From Mycobacterium vicinigordonae (GTDB lineage Bacteria > Actinomycetota > Actinomycetes > Mycobacteriales > Mycobacteriaceae), in contig NZ_CP059165.1 of the NCBI RefSeq assembly GCF_013466425.1, positions 1,922,001-1,986,000 of the forward strand: a DNA stretch of 64,000 nt, read 5' to 3'. The notes below the pieces were generated by a model. It saw only the letters and a list, made by a program, of their open reading frames with translations, was not told where the DNA came from and did no database searches. Made by a program: the position numbers and the translations under genes. How positions within the stretch are numbered: position 1 is the stretch's first letter; the number at the start of each line of letters is the position of its first letter. This document shows, in pieces, positions 26,806-36,396 of the stretch.

Positions 26806-26857
26806 CTGAGGCCTAAGCAAGTCCGGCGTGGCCGGCAGCCAATTTCGCACCTGGTGA

Positions 26858-27849
<992 letters not shown>

Positions 27850-27933
27850 CTGTTCAGGCCGTCAATAAGCGCATCGAGGTCCAACGCCAGCTACCGAATT
27901 GCGCCAGTGCTGCTACCCGTGCAGCGGCACTTT

Positions 27934-27954
27934 GCCCACATTTTGCCCACATTT
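27934..27954 (+). repeat. left candidate integrase arm-type site
   Basis: Tandem copies of GCCCACATTT with an 11-base period, 85 bp inside the left repeat. The same 21 bases occur in the same orientation at 49741-49761 near the right end. Tandem short motifs at both ends of an element are typical arm-binding sites of tyrosine integrases. Confidence 0.6.
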
Positions 27955-27972
27955 AGATCTACTCTGGTGGGC

Positions 27973-29079
27973 ATGGCAGTCGTGCAGGCTTACGAGACCA
28001 AGCAGGGCAGGCGCTACCGGGTTCGGTACCGCACGCCCGACAACCGGCAGACCGACAAGCGCGGTTTCCGGACCAAGCGCGACGCCGAGCGGTTCGCCAA
28101 CACGGTCGAGGTGGCCAAGCTCAAGGGCGAGTACGTCAATCCTGCTGACGCCCGCCGCACGCTCGACGACCTCGGGCAGGTTTGGCTGGACAGGCAGAAG
28201 GGTCACCTCAAGCCGTCCGGTTACGCCGTCATGGAGACGACCTGGCGCGTGCGGGTCAAACCGCGCTGGGGCCTCGTGGCGCTCGGCGACATCAAGCCGA
28301 CCGCCGTGCAGGGATGGATGACCGAGCTGGGCCAGACCGCCGAGGGCAGGAAGGCCATCGGTCCCGCCGCGATCAAGCGCTCCCACTACGTGCTGTCACA
28401 GATCCTGACGGACGCCGTTACCGACAACCTGATCCCCAAGAACCCGGCGACTGGTCTGAAGCTGCCGAAGACCTCGCGCAAGAGGCCGGTGTACCTGACC
28501 CATCGGCATGTCGACGACCTGGCGGACGCTGCGGGAGAGTACAGGACTCTGGTGCTGCTGCTGGCGTACACCGGGATGCGCTGGGGTGAGGCGATCGGCC
28601 TAAGGGTTGCCGACCTGGACCTGTTGCGCAAGCGAGCCGTGATCCGTGAGAACGCCGTGCAGTCAGGCAACAGCATCCACGTCGGCACGCCGAAGTCGCA
28701 CAAGCAGCGTTCAATTCCGTTGCCGGAGTTCTTGGTGCCGCTGCTGGCGCGTCAGTGCGAGGAGAAGGGCAGAGAAGACCTCTTGTTCGGCGAAGGCGAT
28801 CACGTGCGCCGCCCGCACCCCGTGTCCGGGTGGTTCGCCAAGGCGGTTACCGAGTCGAAAGTGCCACGGGTGACGCCACACGACTTGCGGCACACTGCCG
28901 CCTCGCTGGCTGTCTCGGCTGGCGCGAACGTCAAGGCGGTACAGCGGATGCTCGGTCACGCCAGTGCCGCCATGACGCTGGATCTTTACGCCGACCTCTT
29001 CGATGACGACCTGGAAGGAGTGGCCGTCGCGCTGGACACAGCCCGTGCCGAAGCCGCTTCAAAGGTCACGGGTCGATAA
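27973..29079 (+). CDS. tyrosine recombinase integrase of the island
   Basis: A 368-residue phage-type integrase. The N-terminal AP2-like arm-binding domain (YRVRYRTPDNRQTDKRGFRT) covers roughly residues 10-60, the SAM-like core-binding domain about 65-165, and the catalytic domain the rest. Catalytic residues: Arg in TGMRWGEAIGL, Lys in TPKSHKQRSIPL, HxxR in TPHDLRHTAAS, His in MLGHASAAMT and the Tyr nucleophile in LDLYADLF. The ATG at 27973 was chosen; a GTG two codons earlier is possible. It would integrate the island into the nrdF2 end. A decayed relative lies at 50030-50256. Confidence 0.93.
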   Translation: MAVVQAYETKQGRRYRVRYRTPDNRQTDKRGFRTKRDAERFANTVEVAKLKGEYVNPADARRTLDDLGQVWLDRQKGHLKPSGYAVMETTWRVRVKPRWGLVALGDIKPTAVQGWMTELGQTAEGRKAIGPAAIKRSHYVLSQILTDAVTDNLIPKNPATGLKLPKTSRKRPVYLTHRHVDDLADAAGEYRTLVLLLAYTGMRWGEAIGLRVADLDLLRKRAVIRENAVQSGNSIHVGTPKSHKQRSIPLPEFLVPLLARQCEEKGREDLLFGEGDHVRRPHPVSGWFAKAVTESKVPRVTPHDLRHTAASLAVSAGANVKAVQRMLGHASAAMTLDLYADLFDDDLEGVAVALDTARAEAASKVTGR

Positions 29080-29314
29080 CGAATTTCTAAGATTCTGTGA
29101 TGTCTCTCGGCAACTCGAAGGTCGCAAATCGCCAGGTGGCTACTCGCCGCGATTCGATTTCTCCTACAGAAAGTGTTTAGTGGCCTATAGAGAAGCTCTA
29201 GTCACCCTGTAGCGCAACATGTTTCGTCCTAACTCTGGGTCACGAATCGAGTCGTAGTGTCGCTCTCAACGACCGCAGGAAATTTGCGGTTTGCGGAATT
29301 GAGAGGACCTAGTG

Positions 29315-29536
29315 ATGAGTACCAATCGCACAGGAAGTTGCGATCGTGAACCGTTGGCTAAGACTGCGCAGGTCGCCGAATACCTGGCCACCACCGTTAA
29401 CCAGCTGACCCGGCTGAGATACGAGGGCAAAGGACCGCGCCCGAGTTACTGCGGTCGCTCAGTTCGCTACCGCTGGTGCGACGTAGACGACTGGGTGCGC
29501 GAGCAGACGGCGCGCGCAGGCGGGGATGCCGGATGA
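29315..29536 (+). CDS. excisionase-like helix-turn-helix protein
   Basis: A 73-residue winged-helix protein of the MerR/AlpA excisionase type: LAKTAQVAEYLATTVNQLTR, then YEGKGPRPSYCGRSVRYRWC and DVDDWV, the normal layout of phage Xis and DNA-binding excisionase-family proteins. ATG at 29315 follows GAGAGG at 9-base spacing. Its position one gene after the integrase supports an excision-directing role; four phased AGGT motifs near the right end are a candidate target. The next gene overlaps by 4 bp (ATGA). Confidence 0.8.
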   Translation: MSTNRTGSCDREPLAKTAQVAEYLATTVNQLTRLRYEGKGPRPSYCGRSVRYRWCDVDDWVREQTARAGGDAG

Positions 29537-29775
29537 GCGCCCTCCAAGAGCGCATCGACACAACTGCCCTGCTTCGCGCCGAGGAAAGCGCCAGGAAGAT
29601 CTGCGTCGATCTAGTTCACACAAACAGCGAGATCAGGTTACTCGAAGAACGAGTGGACAAGTTTGAAGAGAGGCTGCAATCTATCAAGCGCATTAAGGCC
29701 CGTCAGCAGCGCGAACTGACGAAAGTGCAACGCCGGATCGGCGCTTTAGTAAAAGCCGCCGAGTGCGACCTATGA
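29533..29775 (+). CDS. small coiled-coil protein
   Basis: An 80-residue, highly charged, almost entirely helical protein with a heptad-like stretch (IRLLEERVDKFEERLQSIKR) that should form a coiled coil. It starts by ATGA overlap with the excisionase gene and so is coupled to it. Similar small coiled-coil genes are common next to integrases; function unknown. Confidence 0.65.
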   Translation: MSALQERIDTTALLRAEESARKICVDLVHTNSEIRLLEERVDKFEERLQSIKRIKARQQRELTKVQRRIGALVKAAECDL

Positions 29776-29840
29776 ACGCCCTGTACCTCGCTCGTGGTAG
29801 TCGGTGTCGTGGTACCGGTGGCGCTGGGGGTGTGGGCCGC

Positions 29841-30092
29841 GTGAGCGAGGACTTGCGAGCGGGTTTGCGACGTTATGCCCGCATCGGCTCAGAACCGCAG
29901 CCCGGCGAACACCCCTATGAGTGCTACCGCCGCGCACGGTCACTTCGAGAATCACGAAAACCACCGGGCAGCAAGGAATCTGAGCCACTTTCAGCAGCCC
30001 CCGAAGGTGATCATAACGGGAGGCAATTTGACCGCCTTCCAGCTCCATATCGACCAAGCCGCAAGGGATCTCATCGAGGTCCGTCCTGCTGA
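29841..30092 (+). CDS. hypothetical small protein
   Basis: An 83-residue frame from GTG at 29841 (SEDLRAGLRRYARIGSEPQP), basic and hydrophilic. It overlaps the 82-residue frame at 29917 in another register, and only one of the two may be real. The frame also runs upstream to ATG at 29772. Immediately before it, another register encodes a 16-residue valine-rich hydrophobic stretch ending at 29844, possibly the remains of a membrane peptide. Confidence 0.3.
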   Translation: MSEDLRAGLRRYARIGSEPQPGEHPYECYRRARSLRESRKPPGSKESEPLSAAPEGDHNGRQFDRLPAPYRPSRKGSHRGPSC

Positions 30093-30165
30093 CTATGCGG
30101 ACGAATCTGGCAGTGGCAATGGTGCCCAACACGTAGAGGACGTAGAGGATGGACAACTGACATGA
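29917..30165 (+). CDS. hypothetical small protein coupled to the DUF3631-like gene
   Basis: An 82-residue frame from ATG at 29917 (an upstream ATG at 29875 is in frame). The second half, PPKVIITGGNLTAFQLHID and a very acidic tail, looks like a folded protein. Its stop overlaps the next start by ATGA at 30162, which supports it over the overlapping 29841 frame. Not recognised. Confidence 0.45.
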   Translation: MSATAAHGHFENHENHRAARNLSHFQQPPKVIITGGNLTAFQLHIDQAARDLIEVRPADYADESGSGNGAQHVEDVEDGQLT

Positions 30166-31133
30166 CTGATATAAGTGATCGCCCCAGCGACCAGGCCGGG
30201 GCGACCAGTAACAACTGTGATCCGACATCAAGGACCAGCATCCACAATACCCCCGACCGGTATTCGGTGGTCGAACAGATCCAAGTCGATGTTAAAAAAG
30301 GCAACGCCGCCATGGCCGAAAAGCGGGCCGCTGGTGACCCGAGTGCGAGCGCTGAACCGGAGGCGGATCAGGATGCCGCCGGTGATTCGAAAGTTGATGC
30401 TTCATCCGCTGGTGAGCCGCCGCCCGTCGGCAGTGATGCGCCTACCGATTTAGTGGACGGTGCGCGGCTGCTCGACGAGCTGCTAGCGATTCTGACTCGA
30501 TATGTGGTGTTCCCTGACGCCGAGGCCGCCGTGGCCGTCGCGTTATGGGTGGCTGCTACCCATGCGATCGAGGCGTGGCACGCAGCACCACGGCTGATTC
30601 TCAACAGTCCACAGAAGCGATGTGGCAAAACCCGTGCGCTGGATGTGATCAGCGGGTTGTGTCACGCGGCCCTGATCACCGCGAACGCGAGAGCAGCAGC
30701 CATTTACCGCTCGATCGACGCAAAACGGCCACCGACGCTGGTGATCGACGAGGTCGACGCGATCTTCGGCACCAAAAGGGCCGCCGAGCAAAACGAAGAC
30801 CTTCGTGCGCTGATTAATGCCGGGTATCAGCGCAACCGGCCAGCGTTGCGCTGCGTCGGGCCACGACACGAACCTACAGAGTTCGCCACGTTCGCCATGG
30901 CGGCTCTTGCGGGTATCGGTGCCATGCCCGACACCATCACTGATCGGGCCGTCAACATCACCATGCGCCGACGCAGCGCGAATGAGAAGGTCTCGCAGTT
31001 CCGTTGCCGTCGTGACGAACCGATGTTGCACGAAATGCGTGATCGGCTCGCAGAGTGGACGCTGGCTCACATCGAGGAGCTGGCTGCCGCCGAGCCCGAG
31101 TTGCCGGTCGACGACCGTGCCGCTGAAGAGTAG
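30162..31133 (+). CDS. DUF3631-like ATPase, apparently truncated
   Basis: A 323-residue protein. Residues 1-110 are polar and low-complexity; from about 110 it matches the DUF3631 type seen in phage, plasmid and island replication proteins: LNSPQKRCGKTRALDVI (Walker A), TLVIDEVDAIFG (Walker B), and ITDRAVNITMRRR (sensor/arginine region). Full-length relatives continue well past the D-R-A-A motif, but here the frame stops at DDRAAEE, so the C-terminus seems lost. It may assist replication or priming of the element, or be a remnant. It starts by ATGA overlap. Confidence 0.7.
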   Translation: MTDISDRPSDQAGATSNNCDPTSRTSIHNTPDRYSVVEQIQVDVKKGNAAMAEKRAAGDPSASAEPEADQDAAGDSKVDASSAGEPPPVGSDAPTDLVDGARLLDELLAILTRYVVFPDAEAAVAVALWVAATHAIEAWHAAPRLILNSPQKRCGKTRALDVISGLCHAALITANARAAAIYRSIDAKRPPTLVIDEVDAIFGTKRAAEQNEDLRALINAGYQRNRPALRCVGPRHEPTEFATFAMAALAGIGAMPDTITDRAVNITMRRRSANEKVSQFRCRRDEPMLHEMRDRLAEWTLAHIEELAAAEPELPVDDRAAEE

Positions 31134-31176
31134 ATCCTTTGGTCCACGGACGGGCGGTCAGCGCTCGACAAGGTCT

Positions 31177-31428
31177 CTAGTCGGCCAGCACCGGCAATCC
31201 GCTGACCAACTCTCCCGCGTCGATCTGAAGACCTTGGGCGATTTTCAAGATGTTGTGCAAACTGAGGTTGCGTCGACCGCGCTCGACTTGGCCGAGATAG
31301 GTCCAATGCACTCCGACAATCTCTGATGCGCGTTCCTGGCTCAAACCCAGCTCATGTCGCCGCGCAGCTACCCGACGACCAAACTCGCGAGTCGCCGGAG
31401 TAACCGGCGACCGAGACGGGGCGGGCAT
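31177..31428 (-). CDS. Xre-type HTH regulator
   Basis: An 83-residue protein that is almost entirely one helix-turn-helix domain: RRVAARRHELGLSQERASEI, then VGVHWTYLGQVERGRRNLSL as turn and recognition helix. It runs opposite to the excisionase cluster, as phage-type repressors often do, and could control integrase or cargo genes. Confidence 0.8.
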   Translation of the reverse strand: MPAPSRSPVTPATREFGRRVAARRHELGLSQERASEIVGVHWTYLGQVERGRRNLSLHNILKIAQGLQIDAGELVSGLPVLAD

Positions 31429-31664
31429 GGCCCAAGCCCACAGGCGGCAACACTATCTATCCAGAGACAATGAATCCCGATACCTTGAATCCTGTTACTT
31501 CTTTCCGTAGCTTGAAATGACCCATGGGCGATTACCAAGCAAGAGATCGTTGCGTCGAGGTGCGGCGAGGTCATCATCGCCTCGGGATGCCCGACACACG
31601 GCTGGACCCAGGGCGAAGATCGACAGTCCCGACGCTCGGTTCCTCGACTGCGGGGATCGGGTGA

Positions 31665-32255
31665 ATGACCGGCGGCCTTGAGAATGTTGACCTGAAGTCG
31701 CACACGTTCTATTGGGACACCGCCTGCGAGATGGCCCGCTGGCTGCGCAAAGAAGGCAACGTGCCGCCCCCGCTGAATCTGGAAGGGCCGATCATGGCCC
31801 AGGGTGAGGTAGGCCGGATCGCCGCACCGCATGTGCGCTACGACCGCCTCTACGGCGGCAGCGGCAGCTACCGCACCATCAACCCCTTTGTGGCCGGTTC
31901 GACAGGTTTCGTCGTGGGGGCCTGGGGCGCAGCACTTCTGGCGAATCAATACGCCAAGGAAAAGGCGCAGCAAAACGCTCAGGTGCGGTGGCGTGACGAA
32001 GCGACAGCTGTCGTATACGTCACCTCGCAGCGGGTGATCACCGCACTTCCGGAGCGGACCCTGTACTTCGCATTCTCGCGAGTCACTGCGTTTCACGTCG
32101 ATTTCGACAACTGGAACACCTTGCTGAAGTTCACCGGCGACGTCGCGTCGCTGCGGCTCGCTGGCCCACCCGCGCCGGTGTTGGCCGTGTGGATCGCCAA
32201 CGGCCTGTTCGGCTCCAGCTGGATGAAGGATTCCCGCTTCGAGCGGCTCGGCTGA
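31665..32255 (+). CDS. hypothetical membrane-associated protein
   Basis: A 196-residue protein with one probable membrane segment near residue 80 (FVAGSTGFVVGAWGAALLA). The C-terminal half, AVVYVTSQRVITALPERTLYFAFSRVTAFHVDFDN, resembles a PH-like beta domain with the pattern V.vT..Rvi......lyfafs.V..f. Function not recognised. The start ATG has no strong ribosome binding site, so the N-terminus may be shortened. Confidence 0.6.
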   Translation: MTGGLENVDLKSHTFYWDTACEMARWLRKEGNVPPPLNLEGPIMAQGEVGRIAAPHVRYDRLYGGSGSYRTINPFVAGSTGFVVGAWGAALLANQYAKEKAQQNAQVRWRDEATAVVYVTSQRVITALPERTLYFAFSRVTAFHVDFDNWNTLLKFTGDVASLRLAGPPAPVLAVWIANGLFGSSWMKDSRFERLG

Positions 32256-32286
32256 TCAACACGCAAGACGAATGGAGACGAGGAAT

Positions 32287-32625
32287 ATGAGCGCGGTACG
32301 CGACGTGACAGGGATGACCCGGCAGGACGGTGGAAGTGACCGCGCCGGTCTTAGCGTTGGGTCACTGGTGCGGAGCCTAGTCGTTGCGGCCAGTGCCCTT
32401 GCCGCCACGGTACTCGTCGGTTGCGACATCGGCGGGCACAGTGAGTCCTGGAAGCGCGGATACAACGAGGGCCATAGCGCGGTGGGCTACACGCGATTGG
32501 GCGTTTCGTCAAAGGTTGCCTGCGAATCCGTGGCGTCAGCGGCGGCTTCTTTTGGCCCGAAGGAGAACTGGGATGACTTTGAGGCCGGATGCCAAGCATG
32601 GCTGAGGGAACATAAGGAAGACTAG
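32287..32625 (+). CDS. putative lipoprotein
   Basis: A 112-residue protein. After a 30-residue polar start comes a hydrophobic segment (SLVVAASALAATVLVGC) ending in the lipobox LVGC, so the mature protein is probably lipid-anchored. The mature part is small and has three further cysteines. ATG at 32287 follows GACGAGGAAT. The 317 bp to the next frame (32626-32942) show no supported gene. Confidence 0.6.
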   Translation: MSAVRDVTGMTRQDGGSDRAGLSVGSLVRSLVVAASALAATVLVGCDIGGHSESWKRGYNEGHSAVGYTRLGVSSKVACESVASAAASFGPKENWDDFEAGCQAWLREHKED

Positions 32626-32942
32626 CCGTGTCCGCGCGGCTAGCCACGGTGTCGCGCGGAGTGACGAATACGCTGATGGCAGCGCCTTGTGGGTCGACGG
32701 GAGCCTCGGAATCCCCAAGCGGTCGCACTCGGCTAGAGGACGGATTACGCGGCGGGATGGACGATCGAGGCCACTGAGACGGGAACTCGCTTCACCAACG
32801 GCAACACAGGGCACGGCGGAGTGGTGGCCATCGAGTCGGTCCATGGATTCTGAGCTATTGGCGTCGTGAAGGAGCGTCAGCTTCGTTCGCCGCAATCTCA
32901 TAGTCGGCTATCTGTCCCGGCAATACTTAACCCCGGTGTCGT

Positions 32943-33308
32943 GTGTCGCCACTCGGTGCGGAGATGGTCGAGGGTGATAATCCGGGCGTGGCGGACAGGA
33001 GTGTCGCGGGTGGAGCACAATCGACACCAACGCGGTTCTTGCTGGACACCAACGCCTTCATCGCTTTAGAACCGTTCGCCGGACAGGTGGAGCCTGGATT
33101 GGGACCGGCAGCCACGTTCATGCGCCTGGCGATGAAACAAGGCAGCAGAATCTTCGTTCATCCGGCAACTAGGGACGAGCTTGCCGAATCCGTAGACCAC
33201 GTGCGCATGAAGCAGCGGATCGCCGAATTGGCCAAGTTCGAGATGCTCGACGAGGGGTGCCGCCACAGAGTTACGCCTACGTCCACGCCGTCTGCTGCCG
33301 ACTGCTGA
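32943..33308 (+). CDS. PIN-like domain protein, probably truncated
   Basis: A 121-residue frame (GTG start; ATG at 32964 also possible). From about residue 31 it matches the start of a PIN nuclease: RFLLDTNAFIALEP (first catalytic Asp), SRIFVHPATRDELAES (second acidic position) and RIAELAKFEML. The rest should carry the remaining acidic residues but the last 18 residues look like a wrong register. It is probably broken at the 3' end, so it may be an inactive toxin-type fragment. The PD-(D/E)XK gene follows directly. Confidence 0.5.
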   Translation: MSPLGAEMVEGDNPGVADRSVAGGAQSTPTRFLLDTNAFIALEPFAGQVEPGLGPAATFMRLAMKQGSRIFVHPATRDELAESVDHVRMKQRIAELAKFEMLDEGCRHRVTPTSTPSAADC

Positions 33309-33354
33309 ACTTTCGATGTCCGGACCAGCCATGCTCCTAAGGTACGGCGGCACA

Positions 33355-34320
33355 GTGGAATCGGTGTTCGAGCTGTTGGGTCAGAAGGAAAATGACCTCA
33401 CCGCCGCGTTCGGGTACAGCCTGGCGCGCTGCCCGAGGCTCTACGCGAAGCTGATCGACCGACTATCGCACCACCTGACGTTCGATCTGGGCGGGGATCC
33501 CGAGTTCGCACTGGAGACACCCGACGAAACCGGACGAACCGACCTGGAGGTCAGGTTGCCGGGCGGACTTCTCGTGTGTGAGGCAAAACGCGATTGGCTG
33601 CTGCCGGAGGTTCCACAGTTACGCCGGTATGCAGGGCGGGTGCGCAGGCACGGAGGCGGGGCGCTGGTCACACTCTCGCAGGCATCCCAAGCGCTCGCTC
33701 TGACGCGGCTACCCGATCGCCAGGTAGAGGGCGTTCCCGTCGTTCATCTTTCGTGGATCGAGGTACTTGGTGACATCGACCGCGCGCGCCGTGGGTGCCG
33801 GGGGCAAGAAAGGCTGTGGCTCGATGAGTTTCATACCTACGTCAAAGGGGTTGTCCGCGTGAAATCGGTTGCCGATAGCTGGGTTTACTGCGTGGTGCTC
33901 AACGAGCAGCGCACAGGGGGAAGGCGCAACCTCAGCTACCGCGAATGGGTGACCGACGAGCTGACTTATTACCATCCTTACGGTGTTAAGCGTTGGCCGA
34001 AGGAACCGCCGAACTTCCTGGCGTTTCGCTGGAACGGTTTTGTGCAGTGCATACACCGCGTCGATAGCTACGAGGTCGTTCCCACGCTGCTTGACAGGTT
34101 CCCAGACCTACCGCCGAGCGAACGCCTCCGTCAGTCCCATGCCGTCTACAGACTGAGCGAGAAGGGCATCCCACTGCTGAAGCCAATCCCCAACGGTGCA
34201 CGATATCGCGCGGCCCGCCTATGGGTGCTTCTCGACCAGTTGCAGGTGGCCGATACGCTCGCTGATGCCTACGAACGTTCGCAAACCCTGAAAATCCACG
34301 GCGGGATCCGTACCGCCTGA
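33355..34320 (+). CDS. PD-(D/E)XK nuclease-like protein
   Basis: A 321-residue protein. Residues about 45-80 give the nuclease signature: GRTDLEVRLPGGLLVCEAKRDW, with Asp in strand 2 and E-x-K in strand 3; an upstream Glu may complete the site. The C-terminal 200 residues (WVYCVVLNEQR, YYHPYGVKRWPKEPPNFLAF) are not recognised and could be a target-sensing domain. Starts are ambiguous: ATG at 33316 and 33331 and GTG at 33355 are in frame; the last was chosen because VESVFELLGQKEN is the natural N-terminus. Probable defence nuclease, by fold and context only. Confidence 0.6.
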   Translation: MESVFELLGQKENDLTAAFGYSLARCPRLYAKLIDRLSHHLTFDLGGDPEFALETPDETGRTDLEVRLPGGLLVCEAKRDWLLPEVPQLRRYAGRVRRHGGGALVTLSQASQALALTRLPDRQVEGVPVVHLSWIEVLGDIDRARRGCRGQERLWLDEFHTYVKGVVRVKSVADSWVYCVVLNEQRTGGRRNLSYREWVTDELTYYHPYGVKRWPKEPPNFLAFRWNGFVQCIHRVDSYEVVPTLLDRFPDLPPSERLRQSHAVYRLSEKGIPLLKPIPNGARYRAARLWVLLDQLQVADTLADAYERSQTLKIHGGIRTA

Positions 34321-34439
34321 GCCAATTACCATCCCGCGCGGGGATGAAACTCAGCAGGCTGCAACGAACTTCGTGATTCCATCAAATTTTGTGCGGTATC
34401 CATCTACCTCGATTGACCAAGCATCGTTATGTTGCTGAG

Positions 34440-35549
34440 GTGGCGATCTCACAAGCCGATAGACGTCAATGGCTAGATCTACTGCGCGAGTGTCGGTTCG
34501 TACTCGATGCCATGCGGCACCAGACAAGTTACGCCGTGAGACCCAACCTCTTCACCAAGGGCACCCAGGCGTCGATGTGGCAGTTGCATCCGGGCAAACT
34601 TGTTCGAGAGTTCGACTCGAAGTCTTCGAAGCTGGACGCGCGAATGGGCGCTGCGTTGTTCGATGCCGTCAGCGAGGTTCGAAATTTCCTCAACCGCCCG
34701 CAGCCGTGGACGACCACCCAAGTTGCTGAGGACCTCACGCGCGCTGTGCTCTTGGTCGACAAGGCGATTGGAGCGGTCGAATTGCTGAGGTTGGACGACG
34801 AAACAGTCGCTCAAGTCGTGGATGAACTGGAGCGCGACTATTTGTTGTCGCTCGCCGTGACGCTGACGGGCCAAGGAACTATCGCTCAGAAGCTCTCCGA
34901 ATGGGAGGGCGGTGATCCCGGCGATTACCTCGACGTTGCTACGTTCCGTTTGGTCCGCGAAGGCGGTTCTGGTCGCCTCCACATGCGCGATATTTACGAG
35001 GCAACCGATGCGGGAATGACGACTCTCCTCTTCGGCAAGGGGTTCCGCAGCTACGACAAGTACCCGCAGGTTCAGTACATGCTGTACAGCCAATGGTTCA
35101 CCTACATGTATGCGCTCTGGGAAGAGCAATATCGGATACGCCTAGCCGTCGCTCACGGAGCTGACGACGACGGCAAGCCCTGGACGAGATTCGACATCAT
35201 CCAGCAGCTGTTCGGTGACATCCGAAATGTCCGCAACGACGTCGTCCATAAGCACGGCGTCGTCGACGCATGTGCTGATAACACCAAGCTCGCCTGGTTC
35301 ACCGAAGGATCCCGGATCGAAATCACAACCGAGCAAATGCACTCGCTCGTCACGCTGTTCCCGCGCGAAGAACTGTTGCGCAAACCGACCCGGGCCAAGC
35401 CGGGCAACCCCCAGAATCTGCCTTGGTCGGTCGAGCCTGAGCTGGTCGACGAGGTTCGGCAGCTTGCTGATCGAATAGGACTAACGCGAAGGTTGAAGAA
35501 GGACATAGGGAATGAAGCGCTCAAATGTTGGATTGCCTCGCACCAGTAG
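34440..35549 (+). CDS. HEPN-motif protein, probable RNase/defence effector
   Basis: A 369-residue, mostly helical protein. Near residue 270 it carries FGDIRNVRNDVVHKHG, a textbook HEPN active-site motif (R-N-x-x-x-H). HEPN proteins are RNases widely used in toxin-antitoxin and abortive-infection systems. The remainder is not recognised. The start is uncertain (TTG at 34389 or GTG at 34440). The 119 bp upstream contain a lone hairpin but no gene. A gene for a membrane-anchored protein follows at 35800. Confidence 0.6.
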   Translation: MAISQADRRQWLDLLRECRFVLDAMRHQTSYAVRPNLFTKGTQASMWQLHPGKLVREFDSKSSKLDARMGAALFDAVSEVRNFLNRPQPWTTTQVAEDLTRAVLLVDKAIGAVELLRLDDETVAQVVDELERDYLLSLAVTLTGQGTIAQKLSEWEGGDPGDYLDVATFRLVREGGSGRLHMRDIYEATDAGMTTLLFGKGFRSYDKYPQVQYMLYSQWFTYMYALWEEQYRIRLAVAHGADDDGKPWTRFDIIQQLFGDIRNVRNDVVHKHGVVDACADNTKLAWFTEGSRIEITTEQMHSLVTLFPREELLRKPTRAKPGNPQNLPWSVEPELVDEVRQLADRIGLTRRLKKDIGNEALKCWIASHQ

Positions 35550-35799
35550 GTCTATCTCGGTTCAGTGCTTGGTGAGACACGCAGCGCGCCAGAGGTATAC
35601 GTCGGCAGATCTCGCCGACGTAGCGCAGTACGACTAGTTGTCTAGGTCTTCGCGCAAATAATCCTGCTGCACGATTGAGGAGCCAAACATCAGTACATCT
35701 TGCCCGTCGCACATCACGTTCGCCGACACTCCGACCGTCCCACCGACGCCTCCATCGCTGCCCGAGCCCGTTCCGCCTGGTACTAGCGCCCCGAATGTC

Positions 35800-36381
35800 G
35801 TGGTCAACTTGCCGCCGGAAACCTTCAACCACGGAGACCAATGGTTGGGCGGTTGGTCGGGAGTCGGCCTCGGAGCAATCATTGGCGCCATCATCACGGG
35901 TACCGTCCTTTTCATAATTGAAGGTAAGCGTCAGTCGGGCGAAAATAATCGCAAGCTGATGGAGTTGAAGCGTGCTGATCAACGCCTATGGAACGAGGAT
36001 ATTCGCAGTTCATTCGTGGCAGCGAGAGCGCAACTCAATAAATTCCGCACCCTGGTGGGTAGAACTCGACTCAGCGCGCATTTCTCCCATAACCGTGAAG
36101 AAATGATCAGCCTCTATCAACAACTGACCGATGTACGTGCTCAGCTGATCGCAATCAACGATGACCTGCGCATCGTCGCTGACGACGATCTAGTCAGTGC
36201 ATTCAATCCGGCTGCAGAACTCGTCCTCGGATTCCTGAAGCAGTTTTCCGTCGAAGGCGATCATGTCACCTATAAGCCTGAGACGGTGAACTCGACTAAG
36301 GTGCCGGACTACGCACAAGTGGAACAAACCATGTTGCAAGCCGTGCGCACTGCTCTTAAAACACCTTCGGAACTACCTTAG
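35800..36381 (+). CDS. membrane-anchored hypothetical protein
   Basis: A 193-residue frame from GTG: a short N-terminus, one clear membrane helix (VGLGAIIGAIITGTVLFIIE), then a long charged helical region with coiled-coil character. The same frame is open upstream for another 41 codons with a proline-rich sequence (PTVPPTPPSLPEPVPPGTSA) but without ATG, GTG or TTG, so the true start may be further up at a rare codon, or the 5' end has been lost. It ends 15 bp before the ApeA-like gene and may partner it. Confidence 0.55.
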   Translation: MVNLPPETFNHGDQWLGGWSGVGLGAIIGAIITGTVLFIIEGKRQSGENNRKLMELKRADQRLWNEDIRSSFVAARAQLNKFRTLVGRTRLSAHFSHNREEMISLYQQLTDVRAQLIAINDDLRIVADDDLVSAFNPAAELVLGFLKQFSVEGDHVTYKPETVNSTKVPDYAQVEQTMLQAVRTALKTPSELP

Positions 36382-36396
36382 CGGGAGGCAGCCTCC

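Noticed and set aside
34330-34346. CATCCC-GCGCG-GGGATG hairpin followed by AAAC, similar to a CRISPR repeat end
   Set aside because: Only one copy, no second repeat or spacer-like periodicity, and no cas genes nearby.
35634-35915. 93-codon minus-strand frame opposite the membrane-anchored protein
   Set aside because: It overlaps a better frame with a clear membrane helix and shows no ribosome binding site; glycine/proline-rich by complement.
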